64,000 nt of DNA from Cymodocea nodosa (lineage: Eukaryota; Streptophyta; Magnoliopsida; Alismatales; Cymodoceaceae), in NCBI GenBank assembly GCA_036874045.1, contig CM072342.1, forward strand, positions 4,548,501-4,612,500, in the 5' to 3' direction. Shown here piece by piece: positions 36,254-48,894 of the stretch. Within the stretch, counting starts at the first letter, position 1, and the number at the start of each line of letters is the position of its first letter. The notes under the pieces were generated by a model. It made no database searches, was not told the DNA's origin, and saw nothing but the letters and a program-made list of their open reading frames with translations. The position numbers and the translations under genes were made by a program.

Positions 36254-37264
36254 CTATTTTTTTTTGAGCTCTTGTTGTTCTTCATCAAACCTTAGTGGTT
36301 GATCTGTGTTAATATATGATTCAATTTCTTCGTCTATCTCTACACAAACTTGTAAACTTTTGGTTTCGATTTTTGCTTCTAGCTTAATAATGCGATCAAT
36401 CTTTGCGACGGATGAGCCAGTGAAGAGTATGTCTTCAACATAAACTAGGAAATACAAGATAGTTCCAGCTCCGTTGTATATAAAGAGTCTAAGATCGGTA
36501 GTGGAACCATGAAAGCCGGTGGAGAGAAGAAAGTTGCTTAAGCGAGCAAACCAAGCACGCGGAGATTGCTTCGAGATATAAAGAGCGTGCTTTAACCAAC
36601 ATACATGGTGAGGAAAGTGGGAGCTCGCAAAACCAAGCAACTGTTCTATAAAAATCATTTCCATGAGATGGCCATGTTAAGAAGGTGTTGGAAACATCTA
36701 GTTGGCGCAACGACCAATGAGAAGAGGTAGCAATGGATAAAACCACCCGAATAGTAGTGGCCTTCACGACGGGACTGAAGGTTTGGTTATAATCAAACAC
36801 CAGATTGTTGATGGTAACCTTTGGCGATGAGTCACGCTTTGTAGTGCCCAATAGAATCGTCTGCTCCTCGCTTAATGCGATAAACCCAATGGCAACCAAT
36901 GATATTCATCCCTGGAGAGGAAGGAACAAGCTCCCACGTACCATTTTGAAGGAGGGCAAAGTGCTCCCTCATTCATAGCTAAAATATTTGAAAGGTAGTA
37001 AGGGCGAGAGTTAAGGTACAGAGAGAAGAAGAAGCAGTATGCGTAATGGGTGCTGGCTCGCAGTTGCTCGTGATCGAGATAGGGCTCATGAAGGGTGAGA
37101 TTGCCCAAATCATTAGTAACATGATGAGTGGCCCCTGTATCAGGGAACCACTCATCATATCTGATGGATGGTGCATACGTTAACGGCGGTGGCGATTGGG
37201 GCAGAATAGGCGGTAGAGGCTTGAGGGCACCGTTTGCTTCGTATGTATATATATTTCCTCCCAC
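36254..37264 (-). pseudogene. Second Copia relic: protease joined to RT
   Basis: On minus, the Copia protease start WFPDTGATHHVTNDLGNL is followed after a short gap, in changing frames, by RT pieces ([30 protein letters not shown], then [29 protein letters not shown]). Integrase is missing between them, so the copy carries a large internal deletion plus frameshifts. It belongs to a different Copia lineage from the 10.6-27.6 kb element (inferred from the protease motif). No LTRs were found. Confidence 0.75.
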
Positions 37265-38856
37265 CTCCTTCAGTCCTTCTTGAGCTGGTGGTGATCTTCA
37301 TGGGTGGGATCGTCCGTCGATACCACAAAACGAGTGACTTCTTTTCCGCAGAAGAAAGGTAGTACCTCTACAGCCTTTTGTTCCTTCCTCGTATCTCCAA
37401 CACACAATCTAACTTAACTAATAAAAGAATAGCAGTCATCAAGTTCGCTCGCTCATCGTGCCAGTGTGATGAACAAAACCCATCACCACAACAGTTGGAG
37501 CCCAAGGAAGATCCATCGGCAGCAAGACGATCGTGCCATATTTGAATATTGCATTTTGAAAATTAAAAATAATTTCATAATTAATTAATTGATGATATAG
37601 TCTACTATATATAAATTTTAATACTAATTCAAGTTATATTTATTATTCTTATTATTTAGTGAAAAATCGATGATTGAAAATTAACATAAAAGTATTCAAT
37701 TTTAAAATATTTAGATAAAAAAATTTATCTAATCACTGGTTTTAAAAGATAATACGGTAGGATCGTTTTTTTTGAAATTTTAAAATCTTTAGATTAAATG
37801 TTTAGCGCCTACAGTAATTTTACCGTGGGTGCATCTCTAACGTGCGCCTTTTGTTGGAATCCGTCGTTCTTCCGCCATGTGATCGTGCTCACCCAACCTA
37901 CACTGACGTTAGCGGCGTCCTTTCGTCGCGTAGATATGTCAATTGGGCTTAGAAATCGACCCGCGTGTCGGGTCGGGCCAGCCCACGGGCTGGCCTGGCT
38001 TGTATGTTAATTTTATTTTAATAAAATTAATTATTTAATATCATTAAGATTAATTCTAACTTTATAATCTAATATATAATTATAATATTTTTTATTTTAT
38101 AATATATTTTATTATTATTAATAAAATATATGAACCAACGTCGCGCGAACCAGTCCGATTTTTTTAACTAATCAGACCGATTCCTTCCAAAAGAAATTGT
38201 TAAACTACGTCTTAAAAAAGCTTTTCCTTCCAAAATTTATCGATTGTTGTCTCCATCTCTTGGTAACGAAAGCTGCACATACTCATTAATAATGTATTTT
38301 ATATTATCGATCTCTTAATCCTGATGAGCACAATGCTGCTTAATCCCAAATATGTCGATATTCGAATTAAAATGGAATCTATTTATTTTGTAGACATTAA
38401 CGACATTTTTTTTACTATGAATGTCTAAATAGATATATTAAATTTACTTTTAATATTTTATTTTAAGAAACAATAAACAACGATATGATTAAAAATAATT
38501 GGACTAAACATAATCTAACAGAGACAAAATAACATACGGAAATTATTACGTCTACGTGTATTATCGTTAAAATATCATATAGGCTACTTGTTTCGATTAA
38601 TTTATAGGATTGCTTCTGCCCTTAGGCAACTATATATAGTTTCTACTAAAATAAAAGGATACCGTGTGTATGTATTAATACAATACGTAAATGCCAGTTG
38701 TATAATGTTTGCTGTGGACGGATACGCCCTTCGCTGGATTATACACGGTCAACCAAATCGATCGCTTAAATACGGATGGCTTGTCATGGACCACACGATC
38801 GAGAACTACATTAACACGCACACAGAGAGAGGTGTCGTACGTAGTTTGGCGCGTTC
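37265..38856. other. Spacer with a GC-palindrome repeat end
   Basis: 37265-37540 may be the remaining 5' part of the Copia relic. Around 37935-38000, GC-rich palindromic blocks (CGACCCGCGTGTCGGGTCGGG, then CCAGCCCACGGGCTGG) resemble the subterminal repeats of plant hAT elements. This is an inference. A fold-back core occurs at 38431-38466. No gene was found. Confidence 0.35.
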
Positions 38857-39172
38857 TTGTCGATCGCCGGACTTGTGTGTTGTGGTGCTCGGGACTTGCA
38901 TTGGCATGGAGGTGGGTCCGCCGGGGTGTACGGAGGAACAGTAAGTGGACCCTTCGGTGGAGGTGGCTTTGGGGGAGGTGTGGGAGGTGGGAGCAGAGGG
39001 CATGTCCCTGGACGTGGGGGCGGCTTTAGAGCAGGAGGAGGCGGAGGATATGGTGGTGGCGGCGGGTGGGGTAGCGGTCGTGGATATGGCGGCGGCCGAT
39101 CGTCCTGCTGCTTTGTCTTCCTCCGGCTTTCTTCGTCGCTGCGTCTGTACGAGTGCAAATTGGAATGGTTAG
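38857..39172 (+). other. Glycine-rich open frame, coding status doubtful
   Basis: About 50 residues of a Gly-rich repeat (patterns such as GGGGFGGGVGGG and GRGYGGG) lie at roughly 38935-39105 on plus, in a GC-rich island inside AT-rich DNA. There is no ATG in this frame upstream, no signal peptide, and the frame runs on into a CTTT microsatellite near 39190-39215. It could be a decayed exon of a glycine-rich wall or RNA-binding protein, or a chance G-rich repeat. Confidence 0.25.
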
Positions 39173-39186
39173 CTCTCGCATATACT

Positions 39187-39218
<32 letters not shown>

Positions 39219-40430
39219 CCCTTTTTTGAACTTTGCGCTTCGTTTTCCGATTGGACCACGGTGTTTGCTGAACGAAGCTCAAGATCCGGCCGGTCCTATA
39301 TTTTGGATCCTTTTAAAAAAAAATTCGTATTTATTTTCATGATAGATATATTTTGAAAAATTACGTATTCGAACCCAATGCCAGGTAATGAAAGCAGGTT
39401 ATGTAAATAGAGAGACCCTTTTCCTTAGACTCTCAAACCTTCTCCAGAATTTCATCCAACGCTCAGCAAACTCTGTGTACCTCCCCTCTGAGCATCCTTT
39501 AGACTCTAGGTGACCACTGGCTTATTGCTCACTTGGTCTTGTGGCCTACTCTGTCTTCCTTGCAAACTTCTACATCGTTGTTAACCCATCTCAACAACCA
39601 ACCAATGTCTAATTGCTAGGACTAACCTCTACTCAAGCAACGTTGCCATCGTTAATCTATCGTCGCTCCTCTTAAGTAAGTAAAACTCTTATCCTTGCCT
39701 AAACAAGGGACAGAATGCATTAGTCTGTTTACCGTTCATTTATTTTCACACTCATCTTATCAGAAACTAATAGCCTACATGCACTTACTAAATATACTGA
39801 TTTTATGTACATGTTGAATCTATTTTGCTAAGAATGATACTGTTAATGCATGGTCGTTGCATTGTTAATGCATTTGATTCTTTCAAATTTCCGTCTGATA
39901 CTTTATGGAATATGATTTTCCACGCATATAGTCTATGCTCTATTTTTTTTTGCCACCAGAGTCACCTTGGAACCTGAGATTTCACTTCTCATATTCATTC
40001 TAACATGACGAAGACCCCTCCTGATTTTTCTATTTGGCAGTCGAGTTAACTTTCAAAGGAGGCTTGAATGACTCGAATCTGCTTCTCTTCTTGAGAGGAA
40101 AAATTCTCTCGATGTATGTTTTGGGGCAAAACACTCTTCAAAACTACATTTGCACGCCTATTTGTGATTTTTCAAATTTTATCTGAACAACCTCTATTTT
40201 CAAAGTGTTTTAACACAGAAATGGGTCTATCACACCCTTGCATGCTCACTAGACTAATGGTGGCAGTTGCATCTTCATGAGACCTTAATATTATTGTTTC
40301 ATATGTCCATAGGAAACTAGATTAGCCTAAGTTTCAAGCCCCATTTGAATTATCTTTGTTCAACCAGTAGGATTTTTGAATAGTTTTCTGAAGCTTTTGT
40401 AGTTGAGCGAATTTTGTACTACTCTATTTT
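39173..40430. other. Gene-free spacer before the GTGTT array
   Basis: A short CTTT microsatellite (39197-39217) is followed by moderately AT-rich sequence with no open frames of note. The texture suggests non-coding retroelement DNA, but no LTR or domain was recognised. Confidence 0.35.
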
Positions 40431-41027
40431 GTGTTGTGTTGTGTTGTGTTGTGTTGTGTTGTGTTGTGTTGTGTTGTGTTGTGTTGTGTTGTGTTGTGTT
40501 GTGTTGTGTTGTGTTGTGTTGTGTTGTGTTGTGTTGTGTTGTGTTGTGTTGTGTTGTGTTGTGTTGTGTTGTGTTGTGTTGTGTTGTGTTGTGTTGTGTT
40601 GTGTTGTGTTGTGTTGTGTTGTGTTGTGTTGTGTTGTGTTGTGTTGTGTTGTGTTGTGTTGTGTTGTGTTGTGTTGTGTTGTGTTGTGTTGTGTTGTGTT
40701 GTGTTGTGTTGTGTTGTGTTGTGTTGTGTTGTGTTGTGTTGTGTTGTGTTGTGTTGTGTTGTGTTGTGTTGTGTTGTGTTGTGTTGTGTTGTGTTGTGTT
40801 GTGTTGTGTTGTGTTGTGTTGTGTTGTGTTGTGTTGTGTTGTGTTGTGTTGTGTTGTGTTGTGTTGTGTTGTGTTGTGTTGTGTTGTGTTGTGTTGTGTT
40901 GTGTTGTGTTGTGTTGTGTTGTGTTGTGTTGTGTTGTGTTGTGTTGTGTTGTGTTGTGTTGTGTTGTGTTGTGTTGTGTTGTGTTGTGTTGTGTTGTGTT
41001 GTGTTGTGTTGTGTTGTGTTGTGTTGT
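40431..41027 (+). repeat. GTGTT pentanucleotide array, about 119 perfect units
   Basis: 597 bp of uninterrupted 5-bp repeat GTGTT with no visible unit variant, bounded by ACTCTATTTT on the left and GTTAACACCC on the right. Because the unit is 5 bp and lacks stops, it creates long artificial open frames on both strands (CCVVL and NTTQH repeats). It is not coding. Such a long, pure array suggests recent expansion or an assembly artefact. Confidence 0.98.
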
Positions 41028-42361
41028 TAACACCCATGTGATATTTACTATCTTGCATTCATTTGACATTTCCGTCGCATGCTTTCTTGGATTGTGAACT
41101 CAAAGTGGTATAGCCTAGGCTTTGTTTCATATTTTTCAGATAATCATGCATTCCTCGTTAATGTTTCCATGTCAATATGCTTCTGTAACATTTATGCCAT
41201 TGTTCATGTTTGACAGGTATGCTTGCTTATTGCCTATATTCCCTCTCCATTAATTATTTGACTAAGTTTGCATAATATGAATGCTTATGCTGCGCTTGAC
41301 TTTTGTGTGAAAATACATGAAATTCGTATGCACTTTCCCATGAATGCGTAATCATCGTAGAGAATGTCTAGCTTGTTTTCCTAAATACAAGCATTTAAGA
41401 AATTCATTTATCTCTCTATGCTTTGCCTGCTTAATTCAATGTGCAAACACTTAAAACTTGTTTGGGCTCCAACATCATTGGACCCATTTGCTTCCCCAAG
41501 TGTTTGTGGTTTGCTTGCTTATTTATGACAATCATCATTCTCATGATTATACATAAATACATTCCATATTTTGCATCATTAATCTAAATCAATGATAGAT
41601 AAGCACAGGTAAGTGCATGCATCATCTTTTGCTTTGAAAATGCTGCATTAGACATTCACATTAGTTGTGATTTGCCTCAAATTGTGGTAGAGAGTTGTGA
41701 CGTAAACTCAACAAGTGTCAAGAATTAGTAGATAAACTCAAGTGAAAGGATTGAAGAGTAGACGTAGCTCGATTGGGTAAATCACTGTTAGTCTTGTATG
41801 TCCTTTTATTCATTGCTACACATCTGTTCTTTTGTCTATTCATTCAATCTTGTTATATTCTCTCATCACCATCTTATACTTGCGATTAATGTTTTTTTTT
41901 TTTAAGTATTACTTCTTCTCTATTCACCCCTTCTAAAGAAACCTTCCTATCTTATCACCTTGGGCAAACAATCAAGAATCCTGTCCATGGGCTTAGCACA
42001 CCCATCAAACTCCTAGCAAGCCGAACCCCTTGACAAAGTCATTGAGGATTTGACATTGTAACTTGCGTAGAGAGCCCCCAGTACAATATAACAAAACACA
42101 GATGTTAAAAAGAAACGATTCAGTGATGTTCTAAACGACACAGAGCGAAACCATTCCAATGGCATTTATTCAAAGTGGACAGCAAATACACGAAATAAAA
42201 CTGGGGGAAAAACGAAATCATAGACCTTGTATTCAAACTATATAAGTGCCCTCAAATAAAGAAGCTTAAACATAGACGAGCTCCAACGACACAGCCCCAA
42301 CATGAATCTACAACGTTCCAAAGCCATCACCTGTGTCGCCTAAAGGACGCCTGTGGATGTT
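41028..42361. other. Spacer with LTR-like sequence and the 3' flank of a notch-like gene
   Basis: Around 41760-41940 the sequence (ending CTCTATTCACCCCTTC after a T-run) resembles the U5 end of plant Copia LTRs, so a degraded solo LTR is possible. 42065-42361 is probably the 3' UTR and flank of the minus-strand EGF/notch-like gene. No other gene was seen. Confidence 0.35.
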
Positions 42362-43993
42362 TCAAGCAAGAGCCAGTAAAGAAGCCATCATAATGAACAG
42401 AGACCCTGTAAGAGACACCGGAGCTGTAACAGACCCTGCAAGAGACCCCGGATCTGTGGCGACAGAAAAGATTTAATCTTCAATGAGAACAAGATTTAAT
42501 CTTTCAATGAGAACAAGATTTAATCTTCAAACAAACAGAAAAGAGTTTCGTAATGTCATAATTTTTCAAACCTTTTTCTCCTCCAGAACCAGAAGCAGCA
42601 ATAGCATTTGCCCCGATCCCAAGCGCTTTACACGATTCACCGACACCACCTTCGCATCACAGACATATTAGCGTTTATTTTGTGTTGATGGTTGAAAGGT
42701 TACAAACCTATCTAGTTTTTTATTGAAGGTTCAAGCTTATTTAGTTGGTTTCCACCGAAATCAAACTATTTTTATAGGATGGAGACGCATGTGAGCCGCC
42801 AAAATGTACACGGCAGGAATTAGGGAAAAGCCCTACTACATTACCTTCACAATCTTTGAAACATGGAAAACTTCTGTCATCGAAGATATTCTTGTATCCA
42901 GTTTTGCACTCACAGATGTAGGAGAAGCTTGAAGTGTTCTTACAAGTGCCTTCCCCACATATAGCCCACAAGCAAGCTGTGGAGAAAACAAGCAATCCAA
43001 CTAATTATTGCAGCTCATGTGGAGAGAAGTAGTCTAGCATTTGCCAAATGTAAAGTGGTGTGTGTTTGTGTGCTTGCGTGCGCGTGTGTGTATGACTGGA
43101 AGAAGCTTACGGTCCACGGTCATATTGAATGAAAACGTTGGCAGACCCTTTGGTTTCTGATTCGTGAAATTTTGGGGACAAGAGGGACTGAAGGTACCTG
43201 AATAACGTTAGCATGATCAATGGTATGAAGGAAAAAACATTAGCATGATCAATATGTGGAAGTTATTTTTCTTATCTGTGGCACAGAAGCACTCACAATT
43301 GGGGATGACGCAGGCGAGGTACGGGTACTGAGTGTCGTACGTTTTCCATCCAGACTTGCATTGGCATCCAGAGCTGTCATTGGAGCTGTCATTGGAGCTG
43401 TAGCTGTAGCTGTAGCTGTAGCTGTAGCCCTGGGACGACTCTGTGCTGTTAGAAGAAAAGCTGCAACTTCCCTTCCCACAGGTGAGGTTTTCACAAATGT
43501 CTGCTCATTCAAGATTTCGTCCACATAAGAGAGAGAGAGAGAGAGGGAGGGAGAAGGAAAGACCGAGTACAAATCTAAATGAACAGGCAGTAGATGAGAT
43601 AACGTTTGTGGTTAAGAAAAGGAAGTTGTTGTACTCCTGGTAAGGTGAAGACAGAAGTATGGGGAATCTCAGGGATCTTGAATGATCAGAACCCATCTTC
43701 CTTCTAAAATATGATCAAAAATTTTGGAAGCCAACACAAATCTAACCAAGAAATGAAATAGATACCAAACACAAACGCAAGCATCTGAGGAATCATCGTC
43801 GATTTCGATGCCAAATGGTACAAATGCATACGAGGCAAGAAACAAGATATAGGAGGACAGAAGAATTACTGGAATTGGGCGGCTGCTGCAACCCCGGCGC
43901 TTGGGCAAGAGTTGATGTTGGCTGTAGCGTAAGGATGAGGGAGACAAGAGCAACGAGCGGCAGAGCTGCACAAGCACCGGATCCGGCTCCCAT
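42362..43993 (-). CDS. GPI-anchored EGF/notch-like secreted protein (paralogue A)
   Basis: Six minus exons: 43993-43870, 43500-43297, 43197-43111, 42976-42845, 42649-42572 and 42453-42362 (238 residues). Every internal junction is phase 1. Signal peptide: MGAGSGACAALP through LQPTSTLA. Then come an EGF-like module (ICENLTCGKGSCSF...CQCKSGW), the segment YLACVIPNC, CTFSPSC, and a second EGF-like module (DPCLWAICGEGTCKNTSSF, CECKTGYKN, CFKDCEGG) ending SCKALGIG. The last exon gives a hydrophobic tail (LFIMMASLLALA) after small residues, a GPI-attachment signal. The layout matches the plant 'neurogenic locus notch-like protein' family, whose function is unknown. A Ser-Tyr repeat coded by GCTGTA units sits in exon 2. 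Exon 5 uses a GAAG acceptor with a weak pyrimidine tract, so that border is the least certain. Confidence 0.8.
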
Positions 43994-46719
43994 GATTTGC
44001 TTTTGTTGGGTGCTCGTCGGCGGAAGTCGTGAAAGAGGCGAACGATCAAGTGGTCGACGGAGAAACAAACGCTGATGGGTGCGCAAGTCCACACACCACC
44101 AGACCGATTTCAGGGGTGGATTCGGGAGATGGATGCTGCGGTTGCCGCTGATTAATTTTCTCGAACAAGCGCTGTGCTCGATCTCCTTCCCTGGTTTTCA
44201 AACAATGGAAGCGGACGGTGGACTCGATCTGTCCCTGAAACCGACTGCTAAATAACAAGCGACGAAGTCAACACAGGTTTGATAATTCTTGTTGTTGTTA
44301 AGAATATATATAATTTTATCATCTATTAAAAGATTGAAACTTAGGACGGTGTTTAACGTTGACTTCACATTGAATATTTTACACCGCCAAGGGCAGAGAT
44401 GGGTCAGGCCGAGCCGGGGAGTCATGTCCTCCGGGGTGGAAAGGCGGTTTCGTAAAAGACCGAGCCGGTTCATTCCCACTTTCTTCTTTTAATAACGACG
44501 AGAAAGCTGCGAATCGAACCCGCGAGAACGGAGAGGCAGGCGTGCTCCACACGCTGTGTTGGTTCATTCCCACTTTCGGAAAAAATAAAAAAATAAAAAA
44601 AGGAATGGGAATTTCTTACGAGTGAAGTCACCTGTGGGAACGAGTTCGTCGTGTTCGATACTCGGCTTCCCACTTCTTTTCTTCTCCGTCGGAATAATTG
44701 GAAGCTGTAAAATGTGCATCAAATGCATAATTCTCTCTGTCTCGAAAATCCTATTATCAAATTTTTTCGTTGTAGAAATATATTTATTTGAAGTTGTATA
44801 TATGTATATATATATATATATAAAGAAAATAAAATTATAAATATTTATAATTAAATATATTATAATATTAATATATTAGCTATGTACTCAAGTGGTGGGA
44901 AAGTCTTCTCGTGACTTGACATCATTAATTTGAAATTCTGCCGAGTACATGTGCACAAAAAATTATTATCTTTATCACTGACAAATTTTAAGTTAACGAA
45001 TTTAAATTATCGAAACTTTTTTTTTAAATTATATATAATTAATATAATTTAAATTATAATTTTTTCAATTACCAATGCATAGAAATAAATTAGAGCATAA
45101 ATAATAGGCGTAGTAACAAAAATCTAAAAATATTAACGTATTTTCATACGTTAGTTGAAATTATCACCACTAGGTGTGAATCAGTGATAGTGAAGACTTT
45201 TCACTATAGTATTATTATTGGAATAAGTTAAGATTTTCGCAATTGTACGTTTAATTAAATTTTTTATCTCGATGCTAAAAAAAAAGAAAATTACGCACGT
45301 ATCATCACGCACGGATGTCATGTATGTCAACATCTTCGAAACAATTATTAATTCTAGGTTTCCAAGGAAACAAGCAGGAAGGGGGGGCGCCCATCTTGAT
45401 GAATGCAGACCCTCAAATCGGTCACTCGTCAGGCAAGCTTGTAACTTTCAATATAAATAATCGATATTTAGTACTAATCGGTAATGATTAAGTATTGTGA
45501 CGGACATGACATATTAATATATCTTTGTTGCCGTAATTAATTAAACTAATTGCCGGGGGGATTTGATGGTTTCTGACTTCGGCGGGTATACTAATTAAGA
45601 AGATCTTTGACGCAGTCGCGGCTGGTCCTGGTCGATTTAACAGGTCGAGGAGGATTATCGACTACGGTGGGACTTTTGTCGTCGGTAAAACGATCTTTCA
45701 AGCGTCGGTTTGACTATCATAAATGTTGATTTACTGAACCACACGTATAAGTTAAATCGGCTGGTTTTTAAATCAAAGATCTGAGTAACAATTCTTTCGT
45801 GTTGGCGAATTTCTTCAGGCGCATTGATATATAAGTCTGGGATATCGTGTTGACTTGTCACGAGGTATCGTGGTGCGTTCTTGTTGAAATTAACTGGTTA
45901 TGAACGGAGATCGAGGTTTATTGTAATATATTTTGGGTTGAATCTTATCTAATTGTCAACATACAATTATGTCAATTTTTTGTCCCTTGCTGATAGATTG
46001 TCGAACACTACACAAAGTGTAGGTTCTTGAATCCATGAAACCTTAATTTTGACTTTAAATATGACGTTGAAATGTTCCACACTACTAATTCAAGCCAATT
46101 GATTTTGAGTTATGTGTCCACATAACTTCGTAACAGAGAGATTCTAACAGTAATTAATTGGTTACAAGTAAACTGATCGATCCTTGGTACCTAAAAAATA
46201 CAAGTGGGTGCAAAGGGGGACTTAAGTCGATCTCCCTAAAATTTCATGAAAAATCTTTAATATTAAGTATTTTGTTTTACACATAAATTAATAAATGTTC
46301 CTCCAAAATCTCCCAAGTTATAAAGATTTTACAAAATACTCAAATCTCATTACATTCTAACACCTAAGATGTTATTGATAACATCTTCAAGTACTATTGC
46401 TAAACTTAGAAGAAATTTTACTTTATAATAAAGATGAAAATAACGTTAGGGTTTATTGCAATATCTACAATGTAGATTTTTTTTCTTGCAAAACTTTAGG
46501 TTATAGAAGTCATTATTTACACATTTAGCTAAGTGTTTATCTAAAAATCTTGAAAAAATAAAATAGTTCAAACATAAATTAATTTTAACTTTAAAGATAA
46601 TATTACACAATGACATTATGATGTTAGCGCTACTAGAGAATTATATGTTGAATTTATTGTTATTTAAAATTTACTTATTAATTTTGATGATAATTAACAT
46701 TATTAAGATTACATTTTAC
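43994..46719. other. Spacer between paralogue A and the hAT relic
   Basis: 43994-44260 is the 5' flank of paralogue A. 44440-44610 has a local direct repeat GGTTCATTCCCACTTTC (about 44467 and 44561). The rest is AT-rich with no recognisable gene; an AT dinucleotide run occurs at 44802-44822. 46180-46260 (GGGTGCAAAGGG...CGATCTCCCT) weakly resembles a gypsy LTR motif. Confidence 0.35.
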
Positions 46720-48180
46720 AAGCCTATATTCTATAATTTAAAAATGTTTCTAGAAATACAATTAGGTAAGATATTATTAATCTTTATGATAAAATTAGAA
46801 TAGAACTAATTAATATAATAGATTATATAAATACATCTATAACATGTATTTCGATATTTAGGAAGATAAAACTAAAACATGATATATTGATAATAATTAG
46901 ATTTTTCAAAAAAAATTAATTTGATTTAGAAGAATAAATCATTCATCTAATATTCAAAATATTTTTTCTACTATTATTGAATTTTTTGAATTTTATCAAA
47001 TTAAAGAAAAAATGAGTAATATTACATTTGATGATGCATCTAATAATACTACAACTATCTTCATGTTTAAAAATAGATTAACTCTACCAAATGGTTTTAT
47101 TTTATTACACCAAAGATGTATATGTCATATAATTAATCTTATAGTTTAAGTAGGTGTTGAAGAAATAAAACCTTTTATTAAAAGTATTAAAATTGCATTA
47201 ATTTGTATTTTAACTAGTAATAGATGTTAACAAGAATTCAATTATGTATGTGATTCTTTTGATTTACCACATAAGACATTTACAATGGTTATTCCTTATA
47301 AATGGAATTCTTTATATTTAATGTTTATTTACCTTTTAAAAAGTTATAAAAATTTATTATAATGGTAAAATTGATGATAGTATAATACTATTAGATGAAA
47401 ATAATTTTACAATAATTAATTATTTTATTAAAATTTTAAAATAATTTTATAATGCAATTGAACATTTATTTGAAATATATTATTGTACTTTTGTTTATGT
47501 AATACATTATTTATATAATATTGAAAGTGTTTTTAATAATTATGGTAATTATCAATTTTTCACACCTATAATTCTAAAAATGAAAGAATTTTTTTTAAAG
47601 TATTGATATAATATACCTCTTTTATATATATTAAGTGTTTATCTAGATCTTAAAATTAAAATAAAAGTTGTAAGAAAATTAATAATTGTAATAAAAAATT
47701 GTTTAAATGTAGAACTTAATATAACAATTGAAAATATAGAAGAAAATTTAAATAACATATTTGATATATATGTTACAAGGTATAGAATGCAATAAACACA
47801 ACATACATCTTATATACTACAACAACCATCATCATCATCATCAATTTATAATTTTAGTATATTTTTTGATGATTATAAATATTTTAGCTCAACAAATAAA
47901 TAAGAATTAATTAATTTTAATAATACTAATCATAACTATTTATTAAGAGAAAATCCTAGTTTTCTAGATTTAATGTAATTAATTAGTAAAAGAATACATT
48001 TCCTATTTTACCTTTAATAGCTAAAGTTTATTGACAATTTTAGTTTATTTTATAGCATGTGAACAAATATTTAATATTAATGATAATATATTAGATGATA
48101 GAAAGTAAGATTAAAAGATGATATTCTAGAAGTTTTAATATGTATTAAAAACTAAGAGCTTGTTCATGCTCGTAGATAAT
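46720..48180 (+). pseudogene. hAT-family transposase relic
   Basis: Translating plus in shifting frames gives, in order, a VSRNTIR-like segment, then ITFDDASNNTTTI, a histidine/cysteine segment LLHQRCICHIINLIV, PYKWNSLYLM, and the C-terminal dimerisation block (ACEQIFNINDNILDDRK). This is the normal order of plant hAT (Ac/DAYSLEEPER-type) transposases (established motif order). Multiple stops and frameshifts exist and the sequence is very AT-rich, so it is dead. The segment near 48600-48655 (GGTCGGCCCAACTCAACCCACTTGCATCTCTA) looks like a hAT right end. A matching left end was not found. Confidence 0.75.
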
Positions 48181-48862
48181 AACATTAAGATGATTTTATA
48201 GATGAATTTGAATGTTTCAATGTAATTATGTAAATCAAATGTAAAAATATTTGATGTAATATTTATGTCATAATAAATTATAATGTAATTTTAATTTCAA
48301 TTTATAAATCAAATAATTTATTTTAATTTTATGACTTGTTTTTGAATATGTTGATGAATGTGTTGATGTATTTATAATTGAAATAATTTGTTTATTTTGT
48401 GTTGATATGTTCAAATGTTGTGATTTAATAATACTTAAATTTAATTTAATATATTTACTAAAAAATATATAAATATTTGTAAAAAATTAAAAAATATAAG
48501 CTTACTAACCCACAAGTTGACCCAAGCTAAGCTTACGAAGGTAGCGCCAACTCTACAAAATTTTCAATTTTTACAAGCTGACCCAACTTGACTTACCTGT
48601 ATGCGGTTTTACTTTGTGAGTTAGGTCGGCCCAACTCAACCCACTTGCATCTCTAATTAGGTATACCCAAGAAGTCATCTAACTTCAAGTTTATGGTAAC
48701 ACACCATTAAAAAATGCTCTAATAATTAAAATTTTCATAAGATTTTGAGTACAATTGTAAACAATAGTCAGTAGTTCGTGGTTGTCACGTCTCATTTTTA
48801 ATATAAAATTATTTCAATACTATTTATTGCATGTATCTTTTTTTAGATTTACAAGTTAATAC

Positions 48863-48894
<32 letters not shown>

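Noticed and set aside
40431-41027. Interstitial telomere
   Set aside because: The unit is GTGTT, not TTTAGGG or another plant telomere unit known to me.
40360-41097. Long open frames of 199-232 residues on both strands
   Set aside because: They are produced by the GTGTT array, which has no stop in any frame. The products are pure CCVVL or NTTQH repeats.
44505-44560. tRNA-like sequence (minus GGGTTCGATTCGCAGC)
   Set aside because: It resembles a T-arm/B-box, but no acceptor, D or anticodon stem can be formed around it.
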